From: Candidatus Heimdallarchaeota archaeon LC_2
Lineage (GTDB): Archaea; Asgardarchaeota; Heimdallarchaeia; Heimdallarchaeales; Kariarchaeaceae
DNA length: 49,777 bases
Reading direction: 5' to 3'
Assembly (NCBI GenBank): GCA_001940725.1
Contig: MDVR01000061.1
Location: forward strand, 1-49,777
The notes under the pieces were generated by a model. The model was not told where the DNA came from. It worked only from the letters and a program-made list of their open reading frames with translations, and did no database searches. Of this stretch, positions 17,692-26,854 are shown one piece after another (within the stretch, counting starts at the first letter, position 1; each line of letters starts with the position of its first letter). The position numbers and the translations under genes were made by a program.

Positions 17692-19980
17692 ATGAGGAAA
17701 AGATTAAACACAAATTTTGACATTATTATTCCTGTGCAAGGTAATATAAATATCGAAGACACGATAGCAGTTGTAAGGAATTTTTTGCATGTCGGTGATA
17801 TTAATGAAGCTCTTGTAAATCTAGAATTAATTATGGATTTAAGAGAAATTACAGAAAGACAAGAACAGATAGTGGATATACTTAATGTGAGAATATTAAT
17901 GGAATTGGGACAAAATGTTGAAGCCCTTGCACTAGTCGAAGCGGCAAGTTACGGATTGGCAGAAGATCGATTTAAAATAGAATTCGTGGAATTAAAAGCG
18001 TTAAGAGCCATGTTATATTTCCTATCCTCTAAATTTGATGAAAGTGATGTTTTAATAATTGAGACTCTTAAACTAGTTGAGAAATTTAACGAAAATGATC
18101 GTATATTATGTGAAGAGTCTGTTAGTGAAATCTCTAACCTAAGAGGGCTAATTTATAGTAACAATAGTTCATGGGATCAAGCTTTAGTGGAATTCCTAAA
18201 TGCCTTGGGATATCGTAAAAGAGCAAATCATAGAAAGGAAATTGGTATGATTCTGTTTAATCTAGCCAACGCATATCGGTATCAAGATAATATTCAGAGG
18301 TGTATAACAATTTTAGAGGAATCAATTTCAACTTTCAAAGATATTAATTATATTGAAGGAATGGAAGCTTCATACAACTCAATAAAAGATGTATATACCC
18401 AGATTGGTGAAACCGATTCAGCTTTTTTATACAAACAGAAATTGGATGAATTAAGCGAAAAAATTACTTTTAAAAATTACAAAAGAGAAACCACAATTCA
18501 AAGAAATACACAAGCTAGAGAAATTGAGAAGTTAAATGCTGAAATAATTCAGAATAAACAAGAAATATGGTCATTAGGATTAGAATTAAACTCATCACAA
18601 GACGCTTCTAATCCTAGTGAATCTTTTTCAACACAAATTGGAGATAATATGAAGCAAGAACTTAGTGAAAAAAGAGATGAAGTCACGCTTATCTCAAAAG
18701 AGCTAGAATTGTTAAAAAATAGAATCACCTCAATTGAAAAGGAAAATGAACAACTAAAAAATTCATCTAAATCTCAAGATGACAATATGGAGATAAAGCA
18801 AGAGCTTGTAGAATCATTACATAAAATAGATTCATTAGATGAACTAATCAACCATAAGACTAAAGAAATTGAAACTTTAAACAATCTCGTGGGTAAAAAA
18901 AATTCTGAAACGAATGAAATGCAAAGTGTGATTGATGAGTATAAAACTAAGATAGATGAACTTGAAGGAAACCAAGAATCAGCCCACGTTGAAATTAATA
19001 ATTTAAAAAATGAATTGAAAGAAACGAAAGAGAATGTTGTTTCGGTATCAAGTGAATCGGAGCTAAAAGAAGCAAAGAAAAAAATTGAAGATTTGGAAAA
19101 ACAATTCGCAGAAAAACCCATAGTATCTGATGATAAAAATCTAAAGAAAGAATTAGAGGATGCAAAGCAAACCTCTGAAAAATTAATGAAAGATCTAAAG
19201 GAACGTGAAAGTCAAACTGATGAGAATTTAAAACAGATAGAAATTACATTTGAAGAGCTAGAAAAAGCAAAAATAAAAATCAAAGAATTGCAATCATCGG
19301 ACCATTCACAAGCAGTAGTTGACACAGATAGTAAACTCATACAAGAAAAGGAAAGTCAAATTAACAAATTAGAAGCCGAAATAGAGGATATTCATAAAGT
19401 AAATCGAGGTTTAGAGAAAAACTTACAAGAAAAAGATGCTAAACATCTAATTGAAATGCAGAATTTGAAGACAGAGATGAAGAGTAAGGTCGAACCAGCA
19501 TCTTCACCCAAAAGCGATGAAAAACTAAACGAATTGAAAGATCAAATTGCTGAATTAGAAAATCAGATAAAAGTAAAGGAGACTCTTCTTGAGAATTCCA
19601 ATTTAAAAAATGAGGAATTAAATAATAAAATAGAATCTCTAGAGGAGAAGGCAAAAGAATTGAAATCGGTAAAAGAAGAGGTAATAATCCAAAAACCTGT
19701 TGAAATTCCGCCTCAAACTATCCGACAAACTGTTGTAGTTAGTACTCCAAAATCAGCCGATTCTACTATTCAAGATCTTCTCGATTCATCAAAGTTAGCA
19801 GAGACAATTGCTTCAATTCTTAATGAACAATCACAACTAAAATTGCGTTTTCTGGCTATGCAAATTGGCACTAGTCCAGCAAGAATAATGGATGAAGTTA
19901 AACAACTCCGAGATGTCGGATTTGTGGATTTGCAATACGATTCTGCTGGTGATTCCAATCCTTTAATTGTTAAGAAATAA
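17692..19980 (+). CDS. TPR / coiled-coil / winged-helix protein
   Basis: A 762-residue three-part protein. Residues 20-260 are TPR-like helical pairs (FNLANAYRYQDNIQRCITIL and others). Residues about 265-690 are strongly charged heptad coiled coil, rich in Glu, Lys, Leu and Ile with SMC-like spacing. Residues 700-762 look like a winged helix-turn-helix (LAETIASILNEQSQ, LRFLAMQIGTSPARIMDEV, KQLRDVGFVDLQYDSAG). It has no membrane segment. The design suggests a long rod-like dimer joining a protein-binding head to a nucleic-acid or protein-binding tail. No family name can be given. It starts at ATG and converges with the M20 peptidase gene. Confidence 0.8.
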   Translation: MRKRLNTNFDIIIPVQGNINIEDTIAVVRNFLHVGDINEALVNLELIMDLREITERQEQIVDILNVRILMELGQNVEALALVEAASYGLAEDRFKIEFVELKALRAMLYFLSSKFDESDVLIIETLKLVEKFNENDRILCEESVSEISNLRGLIYSNNSSWDQALVEFLNALGYRKRANHRKEIGMILFNLANAYRYQDNIQRCITILEESISTFKDINYIEGMEASYNSIKDVYTQIGETDSAFLYKQKLDELSEKITFKNYKRETTIQRNTQAREIEKLNAEIIQNKQEIWSLGLELNSSQDASNPSESFSTQIGDNMKQELSEKRDEVTLISKELELLKNRITSIEKENEQLKNSSKSQDDNMEIKQELVESLHKIDSLDELINHKTKEIETLNNLVGKKNSETNEMQSVIDEYKTKIDELEGNQESAHVEINNLKNELKETKENVVSVSSESELKEAKKKIEDLEKQFAEKPIVSDDKNLKKELEDAKQTSEKLMKDLKERESQTDENLKQIEITFEELEKAKIKIKELQSSDHSQAVVDTDSKLIQEKESQINKLEAEIEDIHKVNRGLEKNLQEKDAKHLIEMQNLKTEMKSKVEPASSPKSDEKLNELKDQIAELENQIKVKETLLENSNLKNEELNNKIESLEEKAKELKSVKEEVIIQKPVEIPPQTIRQTVVVSTPKSADSTIQDLLDSSKLAETIASILNEQSQLKLRFLAMQIGTSPARIMDEVKQLRDVGFVDLQYDSAGDSNPLIVKK

Positions 19981-20004
19981 TGTTCTGATAGGAATTATAT
20001 TTAA

Positions 20005-21216
20005 TTAAGTATTCAAATATTTAAGCGCAACACCAACAAGCATTGTAGTTCCAATTTTAAGTGCATCTTCATCAAAATCAAAATAATTTGAATGATTTGG
20101 GGCTGTAAACCCCTTCTCCTCATTTTTCCCCCCTAACCAGAACATAGCTACTGGAACTTTACCACCCATTCCGAATTCATAAAAATCTTCTGCACCAAGA
20201 ATTGCAGGGGGTATTATCAAATTTTCTTCACCAAGTAATTCAATCGTTGTTTTCTGAATGAGTTTAGCTAAACTTTCATCGTTTACCCCTACAGGATATC
20301 CCCCATGAATTTTGACTTCAGCTTCACCACCATAAGTTTCAGCAATAGATTTAATTAATTTGGGCACCTCCTCAATTATTATATCACGTACTTCTTGATT
20401 TAGTGTCCTAAATGTACCTTCCATTACCGCACGTTCTGAAATTATGTTATGCCTGGTCCCAGATTCGATTTTACCAATTGTGAATACTCTTGGTTCAATT
20501 GGTGCTATTCGTCTGGACAAAAATCCTTGAATCCCAATATATATCTGCGAAGATATGTAAATTGGATCGATTGCCATATGAGGTGCTGAACCATGACCTC
20601 CTTTTCCTTTGATAATGATTACTATTTCATCAGCACTCCCCATGCTTGGACCACTTCTAATTGAAACTGTTCCTGCAGGATTCTGTGCATTCACATGTAG
20701 AGCTATAGCTGCATCAATTTCAGGATTATTTGGATCTCCTACTGCTCCTTCTTGTATCATTGGACCTGCACCACCTGGAATGTCATAATAACCAAGGGGT
20801 GATGTTTCTTCAGCTGGTTGAAATACCAATAATATTGTCCCATCGAATTCATTCTTCTTCTGAATCAAAATTTCAGCAGCTCCAAGTAGGCATGAAACAT
20901 GACAATCATGACCACAGGCGTGCATCACATTATCAATTTTTGATTTGTAAGGAACATCAGAATCTTCTTGCAATGGCAATGCATCCATATCGGCTCTTAT
21001 CAATAATTTCTTTCCAGGGGATTTGCCTTTAATTGTTGCAACAATTCCTGTTTTGGCAATTCCTGATTTATATGGAATTTCTAATTCATCTAACCTATTC
21101 ATTATGAGTTTTGCAGTTTCAATCTCTAAAAATCCAAGTTCTGGGTTTTCATGAATTTTACGGCGAACCGATATTAGTCTTTCATTAATTTTTTCGACTT
21201 CATCAAGTAGTGACAT
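20005..21216 (-). CDS. M20-family amidohydrolase
   Basis: A 403-residue zinc hydrolase of the M20D aminoacylase/IAA-amino-acid hydrolase/hippuricase type. It shows the metal-binding MHACGHDCHVSCLLGAA (Cys101, His103), the catalytic pair in FQPAEE, a lid domain in the middle and a late His in APNHSNYFDFDEDAL. These enzymes remove acyl groups from N-acylated amino acids or cleave small peptides. A desuccinylase or deacylase role would fit the racemase and acyltransferase near 44 kb, but the distance makes this only a possibility. The start is ATG, and it is divergent from the homocysteine methyltransferase. Confidence 0.9.
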   Translation of the reverse strand: MSLLDEVEKINERLISVRRKIHENPELGFLEIETAKLIMNRLDELEIPYKSGIAKTGIVATIKGKSPGKKLLIRADMDALPLQEDSDVPYKSKIDNVMHACGHDCHVSCLLGAAEILIQKKNEFDGTILLVFQPAEETSPLGYYDIPGGAGPMIQEGAVGDPNNPEIDAAIALHVNAQNPAGTVSIRSGPSMGSADEIVIIIKGKGGHGSAPHMAIDPIYISSQIYIGIQGFLSRRIAPIEPRVFTIGKIESGTRHNIISERAVMEGTFRTLNQEVRDIIIEEVPKLIKSIAETYGGEAEVKIHGGYPVGVNDESLAKLIQKTTIELLGEENLIIPPAILGAEDFYEFGMGGKVPVAMFWLGGKNEEKGFTAPNHSNYFDFDEDALKIGTTMLVGVALKYLNT

Positions 21217-21376
21217 GAAATATGATATTCTTCTATTTGGATTTTTAAGTTAAAACTAAGTAATAGTTGTTTTTATGGTAATTATTTATCTCCTGTAGTT
21301 GTTATTACGAATAAACAAGAATTGTAAATTTTTTATATTTCCTTTTGTTAATAATAATTATAGTTGTTTGGTAAAT

Positions 21377-22237
21377 ATGAAAATTCCTATAATTCTAGAT
21401 GGACCCATGGGGACTGAAATTGAAAGAAGAGGTGGAGACACTAGAGCCCCATTATGGTCTTCAAAAGCATTATTAGATGATCCTGATCTTGTTAGAGAAA
21501 TTCACCTCGATTTCATTAGTGCCGGAGCTGAAGTGATAACAACCAATACATTTAGGACACAAGAACGTACATTTAACAAAGTTGGTTTGAAAAATCATGG
21601 TAAAATTATGACTCAGTTGGCTGTTGAACTCGCTCATGAAGCTCGAAAAAAAGCTCAAAAAAGCATTAAGGTTGCAGGATCCATAGCTCCATTAGAAGAT
21701 TGTTACTCACCCGAACTAGTGCCTGATTTTGGGCACCTGAAAAGAGAGCATTCTGATATGGCTAAATGGTTGAATGATACAGGGATTGATATATTTCTAA
21801 TCGAAACTATGAATTCTGTGAAAGAAGCAAAAACAGCAGTCGATATAACCAATGAATACGACTTGCCTATTTGGCTGGGAATGACAGTAAATCATGAAGG
21901 TAATCTGCTGAGTGGTGAAACTTGGACCAATTTATTGAAATCAGTATCAGATATCCCCGAAATCATCTTTGTAAATTGTTCTTCTCAAATCGGAACAACC
22001 AATGCTCTTCAACAAATAATAAAATATAGACAAAAACATACTATCAAGTTTGAATTAGGATTCTATCCAAATTATCTTTTTGAATTAGAAGAAGGACGAA
22101 GCATTGTTGAACTGAGAAATGAATTCCATCAAATTTTGGATTTATGGATGACATATCAACCAAAAGTTGTTGGCACTTGTTGTGGGGCAACTCCTGAAGA
22201 TACAAAATATCTAGCAAATCTATTCAATCAATTTTAA
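21377..22237 (+). CDS. Homocysteine S-methyltransferase family protein
   Basis: A 286-residue barrel enzyme. The opening PIILDGPMGTEIERRG, the segment VITTNTFRTQ, and the zinc cysteines in FVNCSS and GTCCGATPEDTKYL define the Pfam homocysteine S-methyltransferase family (MmuM/BhmT-like or MetH N-domain-like). It would move a methyl group from a donor such as S-methylmethionine to homocysteine to give methionine. I use ATG 21377, because the 26 residues upstream are not part of the family and the conserved ILDGPMGTE follows directly. A folate-binding domain is absent. FolD at 28868 also belongs to one-carbon metabolism, but the two are not adjacent. Confidence 0.88.
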   Translation: MKIPIILDGPMGTEIERRGGDTRAPLWSSKALLDDPDLVREIHLDFISAGAEVITTNTFRTQERTFNKVGLKNHGKIMTQLAVELAHEARKKAQKSIKVAGSIAPLEDCYSPELVPDFGHLKREHSDMAKWLNDTGIDIFLIETMNSVKEAKTAVDITNEYDLPIWLGMTVNHEGNLLSGETWTNLLKSVSDIPEIIFVNCSSQIGTTNALQQIIKYRQKHTIKFELGFYPNYLFELEEGRSIVELRNEFHQILDLWMTYQPKVVGTCCGATPEDTKYLANLFNQF

Positions 22238-22249
22238 TTGATTATCGAG

Positions 22250-22726
22250 TTATCCCTTCTTTGGATTGTGGTATTTGGAAGGTTTAAAATTCTCTTCGAA
22301 TCGATCTCTTTCAAAAACCATTTTTCCAAATATTGAACCAATATAACCCCCAACAAATAATAAAACAGTTACTACAATAATTGAAATTACAAGCACAATG
22401 GCCACCACGATCAATAGTATTAATACTAATATAGCTCCAATATCTCCACTATCATCTTGGGAAACTTCACCTGCGGCATCTAATACAAACACTAAAGGGA
22501 TTCCAGCCAATATAGCAAAGGCGATTGCCCCAGTTCTTGCAGTTTTCATTACATGATATGGTGCCATAAAACCACCAATGAACCCTACTATGAACACGGC
22601 TGAAATATATGCATTTTGTAATGGTAATGGTAAAGAATATTGATCTTGACCCTCAATATAAAATATTGATCCAAACGTAATTATCGCTGCTATAATCTGT
22701 GATAGTATTCCAATATACCATTTCAT
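22250..22726 (-). CDS. Four-helix membrane protein, unknown
   Basis: About 158 residues with four membrane helices: GILSQIIAAIITFGSIFYI, AYISAVFIVGFIGGFMAPY, TGAIAFAILAGIPLVFVLDA and a long AILVLILLIVVAIVLVISII region running into VVTVLLFVGGYIGSIFG. A charged tail, KPSKYHNPKKG, follows. It has the Gly-rich look of small archaeal DUF5518-like membrane proteins, but I cannot assign it. ATG 22724-22726 is preferred over a GTG seven codons earlier. It converges closely (12 bp) with the methyltransferase. Confidence 0.7.
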   Translation of the reverse strand: MKWYIGILSQIIAAIITFGSIFYIEGQDQYSLPLPLQNAYISAVFIVGFIGGFMAPYHVMKTARTGAIAFAILAGIPLVFVLDAAGEVSQDDSGDIGAILVLILLIVVAIVLVISIIVVTVLLFVGGYIGSIFGKMVFERDRFEENFKPSKYHNPKKG

Positions 22727-22849
22727 AAATCTTGGATAATAGATCACTGTTTAATTTGTTTTTATCAAATGTTATTCTCGTGATATTCGGTACATGAATA
22801 GTATGCAATAATTAGTAATATTTTATCCAAATTGGGAAAATTAATTTAT

Positions 22850-23081
22850 TTAATCTTCTTTCAATTGTTTTACATAATCTTCGAGAACGCCAACATTCAG
22901 TTTTTTCCTTGTAGGTGATTTTATTATCTTCACGAGCTAATTCAAGGCAATCGTTGAATTTATCAAAATTCAAAATTACATTTGATATTATATCTGTTTC
23001 TTCAGTAGTTTCAATCCCATCTTCCATTGCTAATTTTTGGAGTTCTTTGATTAAATTTTCCTTCATGGTCTTAACTTGCAT
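22850..23081 (-). pseudogene. TerB/EF-hand-like small protein with frameshift
   Basis: This belongs to the same helical family as the proteins at 10739 and 24962, with units AMEDGIETTEETDII and EDNKITYKEK. After the run of six A residues on the coding strand (22901-22906) the frame changes. The open frame continues as ECWRSRRLC and ends at 22812, but in the shifted frame the natural family ending LNVGVLEDYVKQLKED appears and stops at 22850. One base too many in the homopolymer explains this. It is either a true frameshift mutation or a sequencing/assembly error; if an error, the protein would be about 77 residues. It starts at ATG 23081. Confidence 0.6.
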
Positions 23082-23182
23082 AGAATATCAAATAATTAGG
23101 TAAAATTGTTATATTTTAGTTTCGTGTCAATTAAGTATTTTATTTATATTTAATTAAAGAAATTAAAGCTAAAAACAATGAT

Positions 23183-23866
23183 TTATTCAATTTTATGATC
23201 TCGTCTTATTGGTTTTTCTTGTGATGAATATCGTTCTTCAAGGTCGTAGGAGCCTCTTAAATGATATCCGCGGGTTTCCCAAAAACCTCTCTCCCATTTA
23301 TCCGTGAAAACAATTTTTTTACACCATTTGACCGATTTCCAGAGAAAAAAACTGGGGACCAAGGATCTGACAGGTCCACCGTGGTCTGGCTGCAGGGGCT
23401 CCCCATCGTGCTCGTAAGCCAACATCACATTGCTCCCTCCCAAATAATCCTCACCTAACGGTAAAGCTGTATCATATCCAGAATCAGCAATAAATGTAAC
23501 ATATTTTGCTTCTGGAAATGGCTTTACCAAATCGACAATAGTTTGGAACGCAACTCCACCAAATTTTTGATCAAATAAACTCCAAGTTGTTACACAATGA
23601 ATATCACTAACTTGTTCAACCTTTGGTAATTTTTTAAATTCTTCCCATGTCCAAGTAATAGGATTTTCAACGAGCCCTTCAACTGTAATATCCCAATTTT
23701 TCCCATCAAAAGTTGGAGTGCGTTCAGCTGATAAAACAGGCCATCGCTTAGCAAGGTATTGACCAGGAGGTAATCGTTGTTTTTCAGATTTGTCTGGTAA
23801 TTCCTCAAAATCTTCAATTTCAAATTCTGATTGGGACTTCGATTTATCTTGTGAAAATAGAGGCAT
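23183..23866 (-). CDS. Sulfite-oxidase-like molybdopterin oxidoreductase
   Basis: A 227-residue protein of the compact, cytoplasmic sulfite-oxidase-like family. It has the molybdopterin-binding start (ITVEGLVENPITWTWEEF), the molybdenum ligand Cys91 in DIHCVTTWS, FIADSGYDTALPL, HGGPVRSLVPSFFLWKSVKW and the ending ERGFWETRGYHLRG. It lacks both a Tat signal and the heme or dimerisation domains of sulfite oxidase. The physiological substrate of this subfamily is not known. No molybdenum-cofactor genes are in the window. Sequence around its 3' half (23260-23460) looks less AT-rich than the neighbours. It starts at ATG and stands alone on its strand. Confidence 0.88.
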   Translation of the reverse strand: MPLFSQDKSKSQSEFEIEDFEELPDKSEKQRLPPGQYLAKRWPVLSAERTPTFDGKNWDITVEGLVENPITWTWEEFKKLPKVEQVSDIHCVTTWSLFDQKFGGVAFQTIVDLVKPFPEAKYVTFIADSGYDTALPLGEDYLGGSNVMLAYEHDGEPLQPDHGGPVRSLVPSFFLWKSVKWCKKIVFTDKWERGFWETRGYHLRGSYDLEERYSSQEKPIRRDHKIE

Positions 23867-24051
23867 TCTAATATAAACAAATCAATCCTATATTTATTTT
23901 ATTGGATATCTGTAAGTGGTCAAGGGTAATCATAAAAATCGAAATTGAATTTAATTACTTAACATACCGAACTTAGAAATCGTAGTTCAAACTTCAAAAA
24001 CCCCTTAATTGCTATTTATATTGAACATCCAGTTATTTATCAGACAAATCC

Positions 24052-24741
24052 ATGAATTCTAAATACATAGCAGGTATCAATCCTTCAATTGCTAAATTAG
24101 TATATCTTCTTAATTTCTGGGGAGCAAAAACATACGAAAGCCATGCGAGCTTCTATCCAAGTGATACTGAAGAACAAGAATATTGGGTTCAAAAAAAAGG
24201 AATCGAAGATAGGCTTCAGATTGATATTCAAGGGCCAATATTAATTTGGGGAACAATTTTTCGACTTCCAAGTATCTATATTCTACTTAATAAAAATGAT
24301 ATTGACAAATTTATGGATATCCTACCTGAGAAATGGTTACTCTCTGGTCCCTCAGGACATCTAAACAAAGATACAAAACATGTTAAATCATGTAAACTTG
24401 AATATAGACATCCAAAATTGTTGGGCTTCAAACAAATCTGGAACGATTTATGGTTAGATGCACTTGATGAATTTGATTTAACTGAAGAAACCCTCGACAC
24501 AATATATCAAAACAATCTCTGGCCAAAACTAAACGAATACCTCATCTCAAAACTCCCCTTAACACAAACAGAATTCAATGAAATTAGGAACCAAGGAATT
24601 AAGCAACTCGAAGAAAGTTTGCTCCAGTCGATTACTAATTTTGACAATCATCGATTTAAGCATCTAGCTGATAAATTTATAATTAACCTTAATCTACGTG
24701 AAGATTATGATCTGTCTTATTTCAGAGATATTACAGAATAA
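24052..24741 (+). CDS. Hypothetical protein
   Basis: A 229-residue protein without a recognised family. Its start (IAGINPSIAKLVYLLNFWG, then AKTYESHASF) recalls small archaeal and bacterial proteins that open with the pattern of a helix followed by G-x-x-T-x-x-S-C-x-G-H, but the cysteine and glycine are missing. The centre has strands (LQIDIQGPILIWGTIF) and the C-terminal half is helical and charged. It is soluble, with no signal peptide. The ATG is clear, and the codon pattern looks like that of its neighbours. It is followed after 220 bp by the TerB-like gene. Confidence 0.65.
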   Translation: MNSKYIAGINPSIAKLVYLLNFWGAKTYESHASFYPSDTEEQEYWVQKKGIEDRLQIDIQGPILIWGTIFRLPSIYILLNKNDIDKFMDILPEKWLLSGPSGHLNKDTKHVKSCKLEYRHPKLLGFKQIWNDLWLDALDEFDLTEETLDTIYQNNLWPKLNEYLISKLPLTQTEFNEIRNQGIKQLEESLLQSITNFDNHRFKHLADKFIINLNLREDYDLSYFRDITE

Positions 24742-24961
24742 TTAATTGATCAAAATCTCTAATTGTTCTTCAAATTTGCTACTGATGAGTATCATCGACA
24801 CATTCAGTCGATCGATCTGCCCTGATTCAGCGGTTCAACCAACTTTTTGACCCTCGAATCACCCAGTTTTATTTGGTTGAAGATTTCAAAAACCCCTCTA
24901 TTTATTTCAAAATCTTATAGTTTAGGCAATAGTTTTCTATAATTACAAAAGATCATGATTC

Positions 24962-25309
24962 ATGGTATCAGAAGAGGCAAGAAATGTATTAGATACTCTC
25001 CAGAAAGTAAATCGAGTCATGGAGGATTTAATAGATTTAGCTCTCGGCGATGAAACAATTTCACGAGACGAACAGGAACTCCTGTTCTCCATTAATAGTA
25101 ATTTACAACATTATGTAAAATTGACAATTGAAGCAGTAAGTGATAATATTGTCACTGAAGAAGAAAGGGCTAAATTAATAGCTGTTGGTCAAAAAGTCAT
25201 TAATGAAGCAGAAAAGGTGGCAATGAAAGATTCAGAAATTTCGGAAGATGAAAAAAAACTATTGGAATCATTAATTACATCTATTAAGGAATTAACCCCT
25301 GTAGCATAA
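24962..25309 (+). CDS. TerB/EF-hand-like helical protein
   Basis: A 115-residue all-helical protein. Three repeats align with those of the protein at 10739: GDETISRDEQELLFSINSNL, SDNIVTEEERAKLIAVGQK and DSEISEDEKKLLESLITSI. Acidic loop residues suggest a divalent-metal site or simply a TerB-type bundle. It is the simplest member of a three-member family in this window and lacks the N-terminal extension and the basic tail. It lies upstream of radA on the same strand, but 190 bp away. The role is unknown. Confidence 0.75.
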   Translation: MVSEEARNVLDTLQKVNRVMEDLIDLALGDETISRDEQELLFSINSNLQHYVKLTIEAVSDNIVTEEERAKLIAVGQKVINEAEKVAMKDSEISEDEKKLLESLITSIKELTPVA

Positions 25310-25500
25310 AAAACTACTATTAAATAATTACTTTCGGATTTATTTGATTACTTTCGGAATATTAACTGCCTGTGATTTGTCCTTGTTAGGAGTTGAGAAC
25401 AAAGATCTGTTACTTTTACTTTCAGATTACACTTTTTACTTTTAACCTACCCCCTGTCGTTCTTTATTAATGAAGAAACGGATATTTTCTTGGAACAAAC

Positions 25501-26847
25501 ATGGAAATGAATGTAGCTGATCTCGATACAACATCCATAGAAAAAGAACTTGAAGATGCAATAGTAAAACTGGAAGAGGAAGAAGAAAAACCAAAAAAAG
25601 TTTCCAAAAAAATAAAAAAAGCAACCAAGAAAGATTCACAAGTTGCTGAGGAAGGTTTAAATCCCGAAACTATGAAATTAATGGATATCCCTGGATTAGG
25701 CCCTAAGACTGCAAAAGCCCTTGAGGATGGTGGTATAGAATCACCAGCTCAACTGTTAGAAATAAAACTTAGTAGATTTGATGAATTAGGAATAGCTCGT
25801 ACAATGGGTAAAAAAATTCGAGCAAGTGTAGTTAATCTGTTTCCAGAAAAATACGCTGACTTTAATGAAAGTTATAGTCTGGAAGATATTGAGGGTATCG
25901 GACCAACAACTGCAAAAGCTCTAAGAGAAAAAGGGATGAATTTCGCACTTCTTGAAACCACTCCCGTTAGAGAATTGGAAGCGCGATATGGGATTACAGC
26001 TAACACCGCTCAAAAGTATCAAGCTGTTGTTATTGATACGAAAGGTGGTTTCTTTACTGACGCTTTTGCTATCATGAATAAACAACAATCATCGAGAACA
26101 GTAACATTCGGAGCTGATAGCGTCGATAATCTTTTTTCCATTCCCGAGCTTAATTCTACTGGATTGAGAGAAGGAGAAACTTATGAATTTTTTGGAGCTT
26201 TTCGATCAGGTAAATCACAACTTTGTCACCAAATATGCGTAACAGTTCAACTACCTGAAGAAAAAGGTGGCTTGGGTAAAAAGGCTATATTTCTAGATAC
26301 TGAAGGTACATTTTCACCATCAAGATTAACTCAAATTGCTACTCGAATAAAGCTTGAAAAGAACTGGGACAAATCCGTCGAAGATATATTGAAAGATATC
26401 GTTTATGCAAGAGTTAAAAATAGTGACTCTCAACAAGCTATTGCTCATAAATTACTCGAATACCTTGGAAATAGACCTGGTGAATTCGGACTATTAGTAT
26501 TAGATTCAGTATCTGCACACTTCAGAGCAGAATATGCTGGTAGAGGCACTCTTGCGGAAAGACAACAAACTCTCAACTATCATTTGAGCATCTTACACAG
26601 GATTGCAGACACTTATGGTCTAATTATTGCTGTCACGAATCAAGTCCAATCCAATCCGGCCCAATTCTTTGGTGATCCAACCAATGCAGTTGGAGGAAAC
26701 ATCATGGGCCACTGGGCAGGAACAAGATGTTACTTGAGAAAATCAAAAGGAGAGAGGAGAATAATCAAGATATATGACTCTCCAGTATTACCTGAAAATG
26801 AAGCTGTATTTGAAATCACCGAATCTGGTGTAATGAGCTCAGAATAA
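25501..26847 (+). CDS. radA: RadA/Rad51-family recombinase with two HhH units
   Basis: A 448-residue RecA-fold recombinase that polymerises on single-stranded DNA for strand exchange. Residues 1-50 form a charged Lys/Glu-rich leader. HhH units follow at about 60-75 (MDIPGLGPKTAKAL) and 127-142 (EDIEGIGPTTAKAL), each with helical surroundings. The core has Walker A GAFRSGKSQ (232-240), FLDTEGTF, Walker B LLVLDSVSAHFRAEY and the ending KIYDSPVLPENEAVFEIT, all RadA-like. Typical RadA is about 320-350 residues with one HhH domain, so one domain and the leader are extra. Ser replaces the usual Thr in Walker A, which is tolerated in P-loops. The start is ATG; a second ATG is two codons in. Confidence 0.92.
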   Translation: MEMNVADLDTTSIEKELEDAIVKLEEEEEKPKKVSKKIKKATKKDSQVAEEGLNPETMKLMDIPGLGPKTAKALEDGGIESPAQLLEIKLSRFDELGIARTMGKKIRASVVNLFPEKYADFNESYSLEDIEGIGPTTAKALREKGMNFALLETTPVRELEARYGITANTAQKYQAVVIDTKGGFFTDAFAIMNKQQSSRTVTFGADSVDNLFSIPELNSTGLREGETYEFFGAFRSGKSQLCHQICVTVQLPEEKGGLGKKAIFLDTEGTFSPSRLTQIATRIKLEKNWDKSVEDILKDIVYARVKNSDSQQAIAHKLLEYLGNRPGEFGLLVLDSVSAHFRAEYAGRGTLAERQQTLNYHLSILHRIADTYGLIIAVTNQVQSNPAQFFGDPTNAVGGNIMGHWAGTRCYLRKSKGERRIIKIYDSPVLPENEAVFEITESGVMSSE

Positions 26848-26854
26848 ATAATAT

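Noticed and set aside
20730..21032. Plus-strand 100-residue frame inside the M20 gene
   Set aside because: It is the antisense of a conserved enzyme, low in complexity, with no start context.
24785..24835. Possible C/D-box guide RNA (TGATGA followed by CTGA)
   Set aside because: A matching D'/C' pair is missing, and such short boxes occur often by chance in AT-rich DNA.
24828..24840. tRNA-like GCGGTTCAACC segment
   Set aside because: No acceptor stem, D arm or anticodon arm can be built around it.
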